From NCBI GenBank assembly GCA_938003955.1, contig CALKXE010000068.1:1-41207 (forward strand): a stretch of DNA of 41,207 nucleotides. Direction: 5' to 3'. Source of the DNA: an uncultured Saprospiraceae bacterium (GTDB taxonomy: Bacteria > Bacteroidota > Bacteroidia > Chitinophagales > Saprospiraceae). Under the pieces are notes generated by a model. The model was given only the letters and a program-made list of their open reading frames with translations, did not search any database and was not told the DNA's origin. The position numbers and the translations under genes are program-made. Below, in pieces: positions 1 to 8,160 of the stretch (position 1 is the first letter of the stretch; each line of letters starts with the position of its first letter).

Positions 1-127
1 TTTCTTTGTTTGGTGTTCCTTCTGGATTGGCTGTACTGTTCCAGTGCAAAGCTACAGGATGCTTATCCTCATTTAGACTTACATCGATTGATATGGTATT
101 TGTACTCTTTATATTTTTATCACTCAT
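1..127 (-). CDS. gldC: Gliding motility protein GldC, N-terminal part (runs off window start)
   Basis: Read on the minus strand from an ATG at 127, 42 codons stay open to the window edge. The start reads MSDKNIKSTNTISIDVSLNE and continues through DKHPVALHWNST. This matches the N-terminus of GldC, a small protein of about 110 residues linked to the Bacteroidota gliding/type IX secretion machinery, where the pattern is a charged start, an I-x-I-x-V-x-L-(D/N)-E strand and a Trp-containing strand. The C-terminal two thirds lie outside the window. The T9SS-tailed proteins elsewhere in the window fit a genome with this machinery. I recognise the family from pattern alone, so confidence is moderate. 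Confidence 0.7.
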   Translation of the reverse strand, partial: MSDKNIKSTNTISIDVSLNEDKHPVALHWNSTANPEGTPNKE

Positions 128-349
128 CTGTTTCTTAATTGTGGTGCAAAGAAAAGGAAATTTTATGGAATTGTTTGCTAGTATCACAACGGACACTTAC
201 AAATAAACATAACAAACAATGTGAAAACAAGACTTATTAAATTGCATTTTAATCTTATTTTAGCATGATAAACAACTGACTATATTATGTCAAGGTTCAA
301 AATGACAAAGGAATAGTCCAAGTTACACAATTAGTAATACATAAATAGA

Positions 350-1831
350 ATGAAAAAAAGTCTTCTCTTCCTAATATTCTTATTGAGCATGGCAACACAA
401 AGCCATGCTCAATATCATGATAATGTATGGACATTTGGCTATACATGCATACCAGGAGACTCATCTCGATTCGGAGGAACTAATCTATATTTTGATAATG
501 GGGAGGGCCCAAGAGGAGAATATGTCTGCAGAGACATTAGGTTTCAAGGGAATCATACTGCATCTATATCAGATGAAGATGGGAATCTTTTATTTATGTT
601 TAATGGATGTACACTAAATGATGCAAATAATGAAATAGTAGAAGGAAATGAACTGCTTATAGATAACGATAGTAGTTTTGAAGAAACATGGTGGTGTATT
701 GATGGGTATAATAATCCTCAGAATTCAGTGTTTATAACAGATCCTTATAATGATAATAGAATTTATTTATTACACGGGGATATCATTGGATTAAATGAAG
801 AGCCCTATTTATTATCGGATAGTTTTTATGTTTCTACCATTTCTTATGGCCCTGATATATCATCAAGAGTGGAAGAAAGACAAATAATCGTACCTGACAC
901 AGTTTCTATAGCCGGAATTAGTGCTGTAAAACATGCGAATGGACAAGATTGGTGGGTAATTACTAAAAATCAAAATGATAATATATATCATATCATTCTT
1001 ATCGATGAATCTGGCCCTCATCTCGAACATTCTCAAGAAATAGGCATGCTAGAATATATAACCTCCAACGGAAATACGACTAAGATCAATAGGCAAGGAG
1101 ACCTATTTGCAACCTTTGATCCCTTCATTGGTCTTGAATTATTGTCATTTGATCGAGGCACTGGTTTATTCGAAGAGTACCACTTCGAACCATCATGGGT
1201 CAATGCTTCATCTGAAATTACAGCTGATGTTGAATTTTCGCCGTCTGGTGATTTCCTATACATTGCTCTAACTAATGAACTTATTCAACTTAATCTTACT
1301 GGCCCTAAAACCGAAATATTAGAATCAATGAATATCGTAGGTATTTACGATGGTTTCTTTGATCCTTTTCCTACTAACTTTCACCAGATGCAAAATACAC
1401 CAAACGGTAAGATATATATGAGTATGCGAAATAGCTCTAAATTCCTACATGTCATCCAATCTCCTAACGAAGAAGGAGAAGCTTGTGATTTTAGGCAGCA
1501 TGATGTTGAATTACCTACAGTAAATGCAAGAGCAATGCCCTACTTTCCTAATTATCGTTTGGGAGCGGATAGTAAATTGTTGGCAAATGAAGATCTAAGT
1601 TATGTAAACAATCAACTCAAATTATATCCAAATCCTGCGAATGACATTGTTGTGGTGAAGTCAGGTCAACTAATTTCTATGGTCTATATTTATGATATGA
1701 ATGGAAGAGAAATTATGGTTACTCATGATCTGAAGATCGATATATCAGGATTAGATACTGGGGTTTATTTTGTGAGAGGGATTACGAAGCGAGGTGTGGT
1801 TTTGGTGGAGAAGTTAGTTATTGCTCGGTAG
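350..1831 (+). CDS. Exported protein with type IX secretion sorting domain
   Basis: The 493-residue protein starts with a signal peptide (MKKSLLFLIFLLSMATQSHAQ, cleavage near residue 20). The central 390 residues carry repeated short beta-strand stretches such as NTPNGKIYMSMRNSSK and FSPSGDFLYIAL, suggesting a beta-propeller-like fold of the type common in Saprospiria surface proteins. From about residue 420 comes a T9SS type A sorting domain: LKLYPNPANDIVVVKSG, VYIYDMNGREI, then LDTGVYFVRG and a basic end. Export across the outer membrane, with removal of the tail, is therefore expected. Several Cys residues near the N-terminus (33, 60, 87) may form disulphides. The substrate or partner is unknown. 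It stands alone, with 222 nt upstream and about 520 nt of non-coding DNA downstream. Confidence 0.8.
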   Translation: MKKSLLFLIFLLSMATQSHAQYHDNVWTFGYTCIPGDSSRFGGTNLYFDNGEGPRGEYVCRDIRFQGNHTASISDEDGNLLFMFNGCTLNDANNEIVEGNELLIDNDSSFEETWWCIDGYNNPQNSVFITDPYNDNRIYLLHGDIIGLNEEPYLLSDSFYVSTISYGPDISSRVEERQIIVPDTVSIAGISAVKHANGQDWWVITKNQNDNIYHIILIDESGPHLEHSQEIGMLEYITSNGNTTKINRQGDLFATFDPFIGLELLSFDRGTGLFEEYHFEPSWVNASSEITADVEFSPSGDFLYIALTNELIQLNLTGPKTEILESMNIVGIYDGFFDPFPTNFHQMQNTPNGKIYMSMRNSSKFLHVIQSPNEEGEACDFRQHDVELPTVNARAMPYFPNYRLGADSKLLANEDLSYVNNQLKLYPNPANDIVVVKSGQLISMVYIYDMNGREIMVTHDLKIDISGLDTGVYFVRGITKRGVVLVEKLVIAR

Positions 1832-2238
1832 TGCTGGAAGAGGTAATAATTTTGTGTTTTCATAACGTGATGCGTAGAACCCTTTCTCCTGTCTTTTGTA
1901 ATGCGTCTGCGATATAAGAAACAGTGTGCCGAGCGATTATGATAGAACTGTATTTGCTTAAGCATAATTGTATAGTTTAGATTATATTCGCTATGCCTTT
2001 CATGGCAATATGTTACTATACGGTTTAGCTGATTTATTATAATACTAACATCCATAATACCCTGCCGCCACAAGCAGCCACCTTGACCTACATAAGGGTA
2101 AGGACAGGGAAGGGTTTTGCCCGAGCCAATTCTCTCAAGTTTTGATTTGCTGCGCAAGTATTTTTTCAGCTTCGAATGAATTCAAAGCGACATTAGATTT
2201 CATCATAGTCAAATAAGACCTTCTAGGTTTTAAGAATC
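1832..2238. other. Gene-free stretch with a more GC-rich segment
   Basis: No convincing gene is seen. The part from about 2055 to 2165 is visibly richer in G and C than its surroundings. A minus-strand frame is open across 1765-2157, but it overlaps the T9SS gene, its translation has no recognisable domain, and its composition is not protein-like. The segment may be a decayed gene piece or a dispersed intergenic repeat; one window cannot decide. Confidence 0.4.
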
Positions 2239-2270
2239 ATTGGAGGTGTTATGAGACATCTTTAGATTTG
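2239..2270 (+). promoter_or_regulatory. Predicted promoter of the thioredoxin gene
   Basis: TAGATTTG at 2263-2270 matches the Bacteroidota -7 element TAnnTTTG exactly. ATTG at 2239-2242 sits about 20 bp upstream and resembles the -33 TTTG element. The implied transcript would start near 2277, leaving a leader of about 75 nt before the chosen ATG. Confidence 0.45.
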
Positions 2271-2352
2271 ACACATATGTCTTCATCCACACATTTATAT
2301 TACAACATTTATTCGTTTCTTGCATTTGTATAGATCAAATAAAAAGTTTACT

Positions 2353-2730
2353 ATGTTCTGGAATAAAAAAGAAAAAACAAAGGCTCCACAAATTACTGAT
2401 GAGTCGTTTAAAGAGATTGTTGAAAATACGGATAAAGGTATATTATTGGATTTTTACGCTTCATGGTGCGGTCCCTGCAAAGTGCTCTCTCCTATTATAG
2501 ATGAGCTTGCACATGAGATTGGTGATAGAGCTATAATAGCAAAGGTCGATTCCGAAGCAAACCCTAAATTGTCTGCTTTTTTTAAGATAAAGAGTATTCC
2601 AACAATGGTATTTATCAAAGATCAGAAGATGATCGAAGTGATTAATGGTCTTGTTCCGAAGCCAAATCTAAAGGAAATGATTGAAGATTTGATTGCGTAC
2701 GAATTTGAAGAAACGGGCGAGGAAGAGTAA
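2353..2730 (+). CDS. Thioredoxin family protein
   Basis: From the ATG at 2353 the protein has 125 residues, close to the usual thioredoxin size of about 105 with short extensions. The redox motif is DFYASWCGPCKVLSP (WCGPC at residues 38-42), followed by VDSEANPKLSAFFKIKSIPT with the cis-proline and by the glycine strand near INGLVPK. There is no signal peptide, so it acts in the cytoplasm as a dithiol-disulphide reductant. An in-frame TTG at 2320 would add eleven residues (MHLYRSNKKFT), but they do not look conserved and the Met-Phe-Trp start fits the family better. The acidic tail EEFEETGEEE-like end is common in Bacteroidota homologues. It is monocistronic and converges on the exonuclease operon. 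Confidence 0.92.
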   Translation: MFWNKKEKTKAPQITDESFKEIVENTDKGILLDFYASWCGPCKVLSPIIDELAHEIGDRAIIAKVDSEANPKLSAFFKIKSIPTMVFIKDQKMIEVINGLVPKPNLKEMIEDLIAYEFEETGEEE

Positions 2731-2739
2731 TTGGTGTTG

Positions 2740-2773
2740 GATTTGTTTATTTGTTAGATTTGTTTATTTGTTT
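2740..2773. repeat. Two-copy 17-bp tandem repeat
   Basis: GATTTGTTTATTTGTTA at 2740-2756 is followed at once by GATTTGTTTATTTGTTT at 2757-2773, so the two copies differ only in the last base. The repeat lies just after the thioredoxin stop codon, between two converging genes, and may be a simple slippage duplication. Confidence 0.85.
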
Positions 2774-2797
2774 TATGATTATGACAAAACAGAAAAA

Positions 2798-2837
2798 TTA
2801 TTGAATTCAGTAATTCTACAATTCTAGAATTCAATAA
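2798..2837. terminator. Perfect 11-bp inverted repeat between converging genes
   Basis: TTATTGAATTC at 2798-2808 is the exact reverse complement of GAATTCAATAA at 2827-2837, with an 18-nt loop that contains two ATTCTA copies. It sits between the stops of thioredoxin (plus strand) and the exonuclease (minus strand). That position suits a bidirectional terminator, though there is no long T tract on either side. Confidence 0.5.
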
Positions 2838-2850
2838 CTCAATATTGACT

Positions 2851-3393
2851 CTACCATCTCCATTCATCTACATACTTTACAAATATTTTTGCTGTATTTT
2901 CGGCATCAGAGATGGCTCTATGCTGGATACCCGTAAATTCAAATCCTTCTTTTTTAAGCGTGTTTTTTAGACCGGTAAGTTTGTGTTCTCCTTTTATTTC
3001 GTGGTATTCGGATTTTAGATCAGTTGATGGTTCTAACCATTCTGTTTCCATTTTAAACAATGCACAGTTATCTGTCAACATTACTTTATCGTATTGTCCC
3101 CAACTACATAGTCTATAATCGTGATCCCAGATGTCTATCCATTCTTGGAATTGTTGGATGACTTTTGGGTAGAGGTCTGCCCTATCTACATTCTCCTGAG
3201 TGATACTTGTTAGTTTCTTACAGAATCCAGAAAGTCTAGGATTAATAGTTGGTTTCACAAACTTGCTAAAACTATCTAATATCTCACCAGTAGGATCTAC
3301 CATAACGGCACCTATTTCAATAATCTCATTCAGTCCTCCTGGGGGTCTACCCAGCCAACATGTCGCTTCTAAATCGTATATTATAAATCTCAC
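2851..3393 (-). CDS. DEDDh 3'-5' exonuclease, ERI1/KapD-like
   Basis: The 180-residue protein carries the DEDDh exonuclease set: DLEATCW with D7 and E9 (ExoI), SWGQYDKVML with D102 (ExoII), and HRAISDAENTAKI with H158 and D163 (ExoIII). These residues bind two metal ions and hydrolyse nucleic acid from the 3' end. The DLEATCW start and the 'GLNEIIEIGAV' stretch are typical of the ERI1/KapD branch, which acts on RNA or small nucleic acids in other organisms; the substrate here is unknown. It is the last gene of a minus-strand operon and overlaps the acyltransferase stop by 4 nt, which implies translational coupling. Confidence 0.85.
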   Translation of the reverse strand: MRFIIYDLEATCWLGRPPGGLNEIIEIGAVMVDPTGEILDSFSKFVKPTINPRLSGFCKKLTSITQENVDRADLYPKVIQQFQEWIDIWDHDYRLCSWGQYDKVMLTDNCALFKMETEWLEPSTDLKSEYHEIKGEHKLTGLKNTLKKEGFEFTGIQHRAISDAENTAKIFVKYVDEWRW

Positions 3394-5096
3394 AGAATTG
3401 ATTTTTCAGTTATTGGTTTATTTCGTTTTATTAGATCATCCCAGTCAATGTCCTCCTCTAAGGCATAACTATCAAGCCTATTGTGGTAGAAGTAGAGTAA
3501 TCTAAAATCCTCAGAAGAATATTTACCTTCCTTATTTCTCTTTAATACTTTTTGTGGATGATATAAGCCAAGATTTCTCAAGCCATCATCAATTATTTCT
3601 TTAAGACTCATTTCTAAAGTCTCAGATATTTTGACCTTACCTTGTTGCTCTAATCGCTTCAAGCTCGTCAAGTTTTTCTTTATCACTTTCTCTAACAATG
3701 CTTGATCAATCTCAAAATTAGCAGCTGGTATATTCAGAACATCATAGATATTTAGTTCCGAATTCGAATTCAGTAAAATTCTGAATGCTGCAAACGCTAC
3801 TAAATGACTACTAAGAACCACATTGTTTATCTTGTAGCTGTCTGCAATCTTTTCACCAAGCAATTTGGTATACACTTTTTCTCGCTGCGCAACTGTTTTT
3901 ATTTCGCCTTCAAGTTTGAAATATCCACTAATATCAATTTCATTTCCATGTTTATCTAGTGATGCGCCATTAATATCAACGGAATGACCAAATACATCCA
4001 TTGGCTGGCCAAATGATAGCGCAATTTCTGACTCTTTAGTTATTATTGACCATAAGAATTGCATTAACTTTCCTGATGGTTTACCGCTATACTTAGATCT
4101 GGTATATTTTTCTTTACCGGTAGATCTTAAGTACTGATCTACTAGCGATTTTGCTTCCAGTACAAAATGATAACTTACTACTAAAGGTACTATATAAATC
4201 TTGTTGTCTTTCTTGTCGGTAATCGCATGACGCTGTGCTTCTACCATCGAGCCTAAAAGACCTAACTTTAACTTGTCCTCTAACTTTCCATCTCTGGCTC
4301 TAGTTCCGCCTGGAAAGAATATTTGATTTACATTTTTCTGTAGTGAGAAAGAAGCCATACTCTTCAGACATTCCAAATAAATTGGGTTTTTCTTTCTTCT
4401 ATCTACTCTATAAGCTCCTAGCCTATTAATAAAATAAGCTACGATTTCATTATCCAAAAGGTTAAGTCCTGCACCATAAGCCGAAGCAGGAACACCAACT
4501 ACTGCATCTAATGCATATCCTATTAATATAGAATCTAGATTAGAAAAATGAGTAGGAACTATGACGACTGTACCTTTTGTAAATAATGATCTTAGCTCGT
4601 CTACGTGCCCGTGAAGTTTAATCTTCTGTCGTGCTTGCGATCTATTTCCCCAAAGTCTTTTCTGACCTTTGAATGTAGCCGGATTTAGCAATCGTTTAAA
4701 TAAAGAATGTAAAAATTTCCTAGAAAATTTAAACGTTTTCTTTTTGAAATTACCAACGATCTCTTCATTGTATCTATTGATAATACGCTCAACTATAGCT
4801 ACTAATTTTTCTTCTTTATCATCACTAGCTTTAGCAGTTTTAATCTCTCTTTCTAGTTCTTTCCAATAACTCTTATCATCAGCTGGATCAACTTTCCAAG
4901 GATTATTTTTAGATCTAAGTTTTTCAAGATAGATCGTTTTCTCCAAAAGTTCTTCGGTGCTTACTTTAGTCTCAGTATATAATCTAGTTTTAGTATACTC
5001 ATTGAGTTCAGATATAAACGCTGTTCGATTTTCACTAACCTTATAGATTGGCCAATCTTCAATATTGGGAATTATATGTGGTAATGTGCTCTCCAA
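3390..5096 (-). CDS. PlsB-like glycerol-3-phosphate/1-acylglycerol-3-phosphate acyltransferase
   Basis: This 568-residue protein belongs to the PlsB/PlsC acyltransferase superfamily. The catalytic motif H-x4-D is at H183-D188 (PTHFSNLDS), and the substrate-binding block is FPGGTRARDG at residues 261-270. A third block near YIVPLVVSYH corresponds to motif IV. It should transfer a fatty acyl group to a glycerol-phosphate acceptor at the inner membrane. The long N-terminal region (1-170) and C-terminal region (360-568) make it resemble PlsB rather than the roughly 250-residue PlsC. No clear membrane helix is visible, so it is probably peripheral. It lies 35 nt after engB and overlaps the exonuclease start by 4 nt, so the three genes form one operon. 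Which of the two acylation steps it performs cannot be told from sequence. Confidence 0.8.
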   Translation of the reverse strand: MESTLPHIIPNIEDWPIYKVSENRTAFISELNEYTKTRLYTETKVSTEELLEKTIYLEKLRSKNNPWKVDPADDKSYWKELEREIKTAKASDDKEEKLVAIVERIINRYNEEIVGNFKKKTFKFSRKFLHSLFKRLLNPATFKGQKRLWGNRSQARQKIKLHGHVDELRSLFTKGTVVIVPTHFSNLDSILIGYALDAVVGVPASAYGAGLNLLDNEIVAYFINRLGAYRVDRRKKNPIYLECLKSMASFSLQKNVNQIFFPGGTRARDGKLEDKLKLGLLGSMVEAQRHAITDKKDNKIYIVPLVVSYHFVLEAKSLVDQYLRSTGKEKYTRSKYSGKPSGKLMQFLWSIITKESEIALSFGQPMDVFGHSVDINGASLDKHGNEIDISGYFKLEGEIKTVAQREKVYTKLLGEKIADSYKINNVVLSSHLVAFAAFRILLNSNSELNIYDVLNIPAANFEIDQALLEKVIKKNLTSLKRLEQQGKVKISETLEMSLKEIIDDGLRNLGLYHPQKVLKRNKEGKYSSEDFRLLYFYHNRLDSYALEEDIDWDDLIKRNKPITEKSIL

Positions 5097-5131
5097 ATTC
5101 TATTTTATATTAATTAGTGTAGATGTAAAAA

Positions 5132-5728
5132 TTAAAAATTATTATTTAATTCTCCAATATAATCTAATATCTCTTGCTTACCGATCTTTTTTTCTGAACT
5201 CGTTACAAATTGATATGGTAATTCATTCCAATATTGTAACAATCCATCTTGTATCTTTTTTACATGTCCATCTACTAATTTAGAACTCAATTTATCCGTC
5301 TTAGTATACACAAGAACAAAGGCTACTCTTCGATCACCCATCCAATTGATAAATTCTAAATCTATCTTTTGAAGTTCATGCCTTGAGTCAATTAAGACAA
5401 AAACACACTGAAGTTGAGGCCTTGTAATAAGATATCGCTCTATCATATCTTCCCACTTGCCTCTCATTTTCTTTGAGATTTTAGCGTAACCATATCCTGG
5501 AAGATCCACTAAATGCCACGCAGAATCAACTTTGAAGTAATTAATAGTCTGGGTTTTACCAGGCGTATTACTCACTTTTGCTAATCCTTTGTAATTGCAA
5601 AGCATATTGATAAGAGATGATTTCCCAACATTAGATCGACCGATAAATGCATATTCTGGCACCATATCTTGCGGACATTGAGATTCCCTTTCAAAACTTC
5701 CTATAAAACTCACCTCGTTAATATCCAT
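5132..5728 (-). CDS. engB: Ribosome biogenesis GTP-binding protein YihA/YsxC (EngB)
   Basis: The 198-residue protein shows the EngB signature in order: GRSNVGKSS at residues 30-38 (P-loop), SNTPGKTQTINYF around 54-65 (switch I/G2), VDLPGYGYAK at 74-83 (G3), and VYTKTDKLS near residue 140 (G4), with SSEKKIG as G5. Length matches the family. It is a cytoplasmic GTPase needed for assembly of the large ribosomal subunit. It is the first gene of the minus-strand operon engB - acyltransferase - exonuclease. The ATG at 5728 gives the usual short N-terminus (MDINEVSFIGSF). A likely promoter lies about 185 nt upstream. Confidence 0.95.
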   Translation of the reverse strand: MDINEVSFIGSFERESQCPQDMVPEYAFIGRSNVGKSSLINMLCNYKGLAKVSNTPGKTQTINYFKVDSAWHLVDLPGYGYAKISKKMRGKWEDMIERYLITRPQLQCVFVLIDSRHELQKIDLEFINWMGDRRVAFVLVYTKTDKLSSKLVDGHVKKIQDGLLQYWNELPYQFVTSSEKKIGKQEILDYIGELNNNF

Positions 5729-6065
5729 GAAGGCATCATTTTTGTTATATTACATAAATCACTAATCTGTTGTAGTCTTAGCAATATGAAAAATTGATAG
5801 TAGAAAAAAACACTACTTTAAATATTTGATAATCAGACAACTACAAAAGATCTAAGTTTCTCATGAAATAAATGAGTTACAAGAAGAGTTTTATTGTCGT
5901 TATCCAATCAACAAAGATAGTAAACACTATTACATATGAGTTGGTTCTTTCGATTGAATAATTCTCATCCCAGTGTAGTTATTTTTTTAATAACTGATTT
6001 TTAGAAACAATCCTAGTCATTTAAGCATGACTCAGTATTGATTTAGAAATAAAATATATTTAAAT
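5729..6065. other. Intergenic region between divergent genes
   Basis: This 337-nt stretch separates engB (minus) and the barrel gene (plus). It holds a probable engB promoter at 5912-5919 and a perfect 7-bp inverted repeat, AGTTATT at 5977-5983 and AATAACT at 5989-5995 around a T5 loop. No small gene is seen. Confidence 0.5.
5912..5919 (-). promoter_or_regulatory. Predicted -7 element for the engB operon
   Basis: On the minus strand the sequence reads TATCTTTG, an exact TAnnTTTG match. No convincing -33 element is seen, and the leader to the engB ATG would be about 180 nt. Confidence 0.35.
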
Positions 6066-6695
6066 ATGAAAAAGATATTTATTGGAATTTTAATGTTGCT
6101 GTCTACCCTCTCATACAGTCAATTTGAGTTTGGAATTAAAACGGGAATAAGTTCAACTGAATTATCACCTAAGTCTATTCTATTAAATACTGATGATAAT
6201 GATATGACGCTTTCTATAAGAAACGCAAATTATGGTTTTCATTTCGGTCTCTACACTAGAGTTTCGATAGCTAATATCTTTATTGAGCCATCATTTCTAT
6301 TCAATAGCTCAAGTGTAGATTATGATCTTAGTGAAGAAATTTTTGATACAGGTATTATATCTAGTATCAGAAGTGAATCATATAACAACCTAGATATACC
6401 ATTAATGGTAGGGATAAAAATAGGACCTGTAAGATTGCAAGGAGGGCCTGTGGCTCATATATTCCTAAATTCAGCATCAGACCTTACCGCTATTAGTGGC
6501 TATGTTCAAAATTTTAGAGATGCGAGCTATGGACTCCAAGGTGGAATTGGTTTTGATATTCTTAGAATGAGGCTAGACTTTAATTATGAAACTAATTTAT
6601 CTCTTTTTGGTGATCACATCAATATTGATGGTCAAGCTTACGATTTCGATCAAAGGCCTGGCAGATTAATCGCTAGCATTGGTGTTAAATTTTAA
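6066..6695 (+). CDS. Outer-membrane beta-barrel protein (PorT-like family)
   Basis: The 209-residue protein has a signal peptide (MKKIFIGILMLLSTLSYSQ) and then alternating hydrophobic strands with turns, for example FEFGIKTGISSTEL, LDIPLMVGIKIGPVRLQGGPVAHIF and LQGGIGFDILRMRLDFNYE. It ends in IASIGVKF, whose terminal Phe is typical of outer-membrane barrels. This matches the PorT/OMP_b-brl_2 type of small barrel that is abundant in Bacteroidota. The particular role is unknown. It is a single-gene unit with a strong terminator about 90 nt downstream. The start is fixed by the signal peptide. Confidence 0.8.
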   Translation: MKKIFIGILMLLSTLSYSQFEFGIKTGISSTELSPKSILLNTDDNDMTLSIRNANYGFHFGLYTRVSIANIFIEPSFLFNSSSVDYDLSEEIFDTGIISSIRSESYNNLDIPLMVGIKIGPVRLQGGPVAHIFLNSASDLTAISGYVQNFRDASYGLQGGIGFDILRMRLDFNYETNLSLFGDHINIDGQAYDFDQRPGRLIASIGVKF

Positions 6696-6785
6696 TTTAC
6701 ATATTATTACTTTTTGTCATATGTTGGCACGGTAATTGAACATTATATATTGATTGCTTAACTGCAACTGTTAAAACCAACAACC

Positions 6786-6821
6786 GAAGCTGTTCTGAAA
6801 AGGGACAGCTTCTTTTTTTTT
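6786..6821 (+). terminator. Rho-independent terminator after the barrel gene
   Basis: GAAGCTGT (6786-6793) pairs with ACAGCTTC (6805-6812) around a short loop, and a run of nine T follows (6813-6821). It is a textbook intrinsic terminator for the upstream gene. Confidence 0.9.
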
Positions 6822-7016
6822 GTTAAATCATAATTAAACCTTCCATTCACAGAATTATTACCTCTAGTGTATCGTTACTTTAATGATTAACACAGATACT
6901 ACAAGAATTATCACTTATTCTTTAAGCGAGTTTCATATATGTATCGGTTTTATACCATAATAGATATTATTCAAATAGATAAATGGTGTAGGAAAGATTT
7001 ATAAGTAAGGTCACTA

Positions 7017-7024
7017 TATGTTTG
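7017..7024 (+). promoter_or_regulatory. Predicted -7 element of the exported-protein gene
   Basis: TATGTTTG matches TAnnTTTG exactly and lies 38 nt before the ATG at 7062. It would put transcription start near 7031, arguing against use of the earlier ATG at 7032. Confidence 0.4.
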
Positions 7025-7061
7025 GGGAAACATGATTTTACTAAATTATAAAAAATCAAAA

Positions 7062-7958
7062 ATGAAGTTTTCAATCTTATCGCTACTTTTAGTTGCGCTT
7101 TCATTCAATGTAAATGGTCAACTATCTCGAACGACACTCGAAGATCTTAATTTCTATGCTGATGTAATAGCAAATGCAGGAAATCCACTACATAAGCAGA
7201 GAGCGAATGATGAATTCACTAAGTTATTTGATAATTGGTTAAACTCTGATCAATACAATATCAATGATCTTGTAAGTATACAATGGTTGTCAGTGAAGAT
7301 TCCAGAGGACGAGTCCTTTGTTCTGATTACATGGCCACTGCTTAAGGGAGAATCTGACAATCAGTATTTTGGTTACATAATCAAAGACACTAAAGTTCAT
7401 AAACTTACAAGTTCTGACGAAGATGACGATTTGGAATATAATGTATTAGGTAAAGATGATTGGGCAGGAGTCATGTATTATAACATTCTTACAATTGATA
7501 AGGCTGGTGAACAAATCTATATCCTGTTCGGGCATGACGCACATAAAACCTATGAAAGTAGAAAGATTGCAGATGTCCTTACCTTTGAAAATGATAAACC
7601 CGTATTCGGTCTTGAAATTTTCAAAAGGCAAGAAGGCGATAATAGAGGAGTAATTAAAAACCGATTGATTTTGGACTATGCCAGTGATTCTAATGTTTCA
7701 CTGAATTTCAATCCAGATCTTGACATGATCGTATTAGATCACCTTATTCCTCGAATGGGAAGAATGCCCGGACAAGGTGCTACAATGTTACCCGACGGAA
7801 GCTATGTGGGCTACAAATGGGATGGCGAGCACTTTAATTATGTTGCAAAAATTTATCACGAAACACAAGCGGAGGCTCCATTTCCTAAGCCGGTGTTAGG
7901 AAAAGATAAACGTAATATTCTTGGTAAGAATAAGTCTACGAAGAAAAAGAGAAATTAA
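7062..7958 (+). CDS. Exported protein of unknown function
   Basis: From the ATG at 7062 the protein has 298 residues and begins with a signal peptide (MKFSILSLLLVALSFNVNGQ). An upstream ATG at 7032 would add a charged extension (MILLNYKKSK) in front of the signal and overlaps the probable transcription start, so I reject it. The mature part is rich in acidic and aromatic residues, with blocks such as WPLLKGESDNQYFGYIIKD, ILFGHDAHKTYESRK and a Gly/Met-rich MGRMPGQGATMLPDGSYVGYKWDG. The C-terminus is strongly basic (KSTKKKRN). There is no T9SS tail and no lipobox, so it is probably periplasmic. I do not recognise the family; proteins with this layout occur in Saprospiria. Confidence 0.7.
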   Translation: MKFSILSLLLVALSFNVNGQLSRTTLEDLNFYADVIANAGNPLHKQRANDEFTKLFDNWLNSDQYNINDLVSIQWLSVKIPEDESFVLITWPLLKGESDNQYFGYIIKDTKVHKLTSSDEDDDLEYNVLGKDDWAGVMYYNILTIDKAGEQIYILFGHDAHKTYESRKIADVLTFENDKPVFGLEIFKRQEGDNRGVIKNRLILDYASDSNVSLNFNPDLDMIVLDHLIPRMGRMPGQGATMLPDGSYVGYKWDGEHFNYVAKIYHETQAEAPFPKPVLGKDKRNILGKNKSTKKKRN

Positions 7959-8160
7959 GAATTTATTTAATTCAATTTGTGAGCACACTAATTACTCTAG
8001 TTAAATGACTGATTAAGTAAGTATAAACACTTAACTATGATTTCGACAATATTTGGAATTACATGCTTATGATTACAATAGTTAGTCTAATTTAAAATAA
8101 TCAAGTAGTCTAATAATCGAATGTCGATCAGTTGAATTTTCCTAAGAATAATTACATTGT

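Noticed and set aside
6..206. A plus-strand frame of 66 codons at the window start
   Set aside because: It lies opposite the gldC reading frame, which is recognisable by family pattern; the plus frame is its shadow.
1765..2157. A 130-codon minus-strand frame overlapping the end of the T9SS protein gene
   Set aside because: No domain, no signal or promoter; it overlaps a well-supported gene and its product has unlikely composition.
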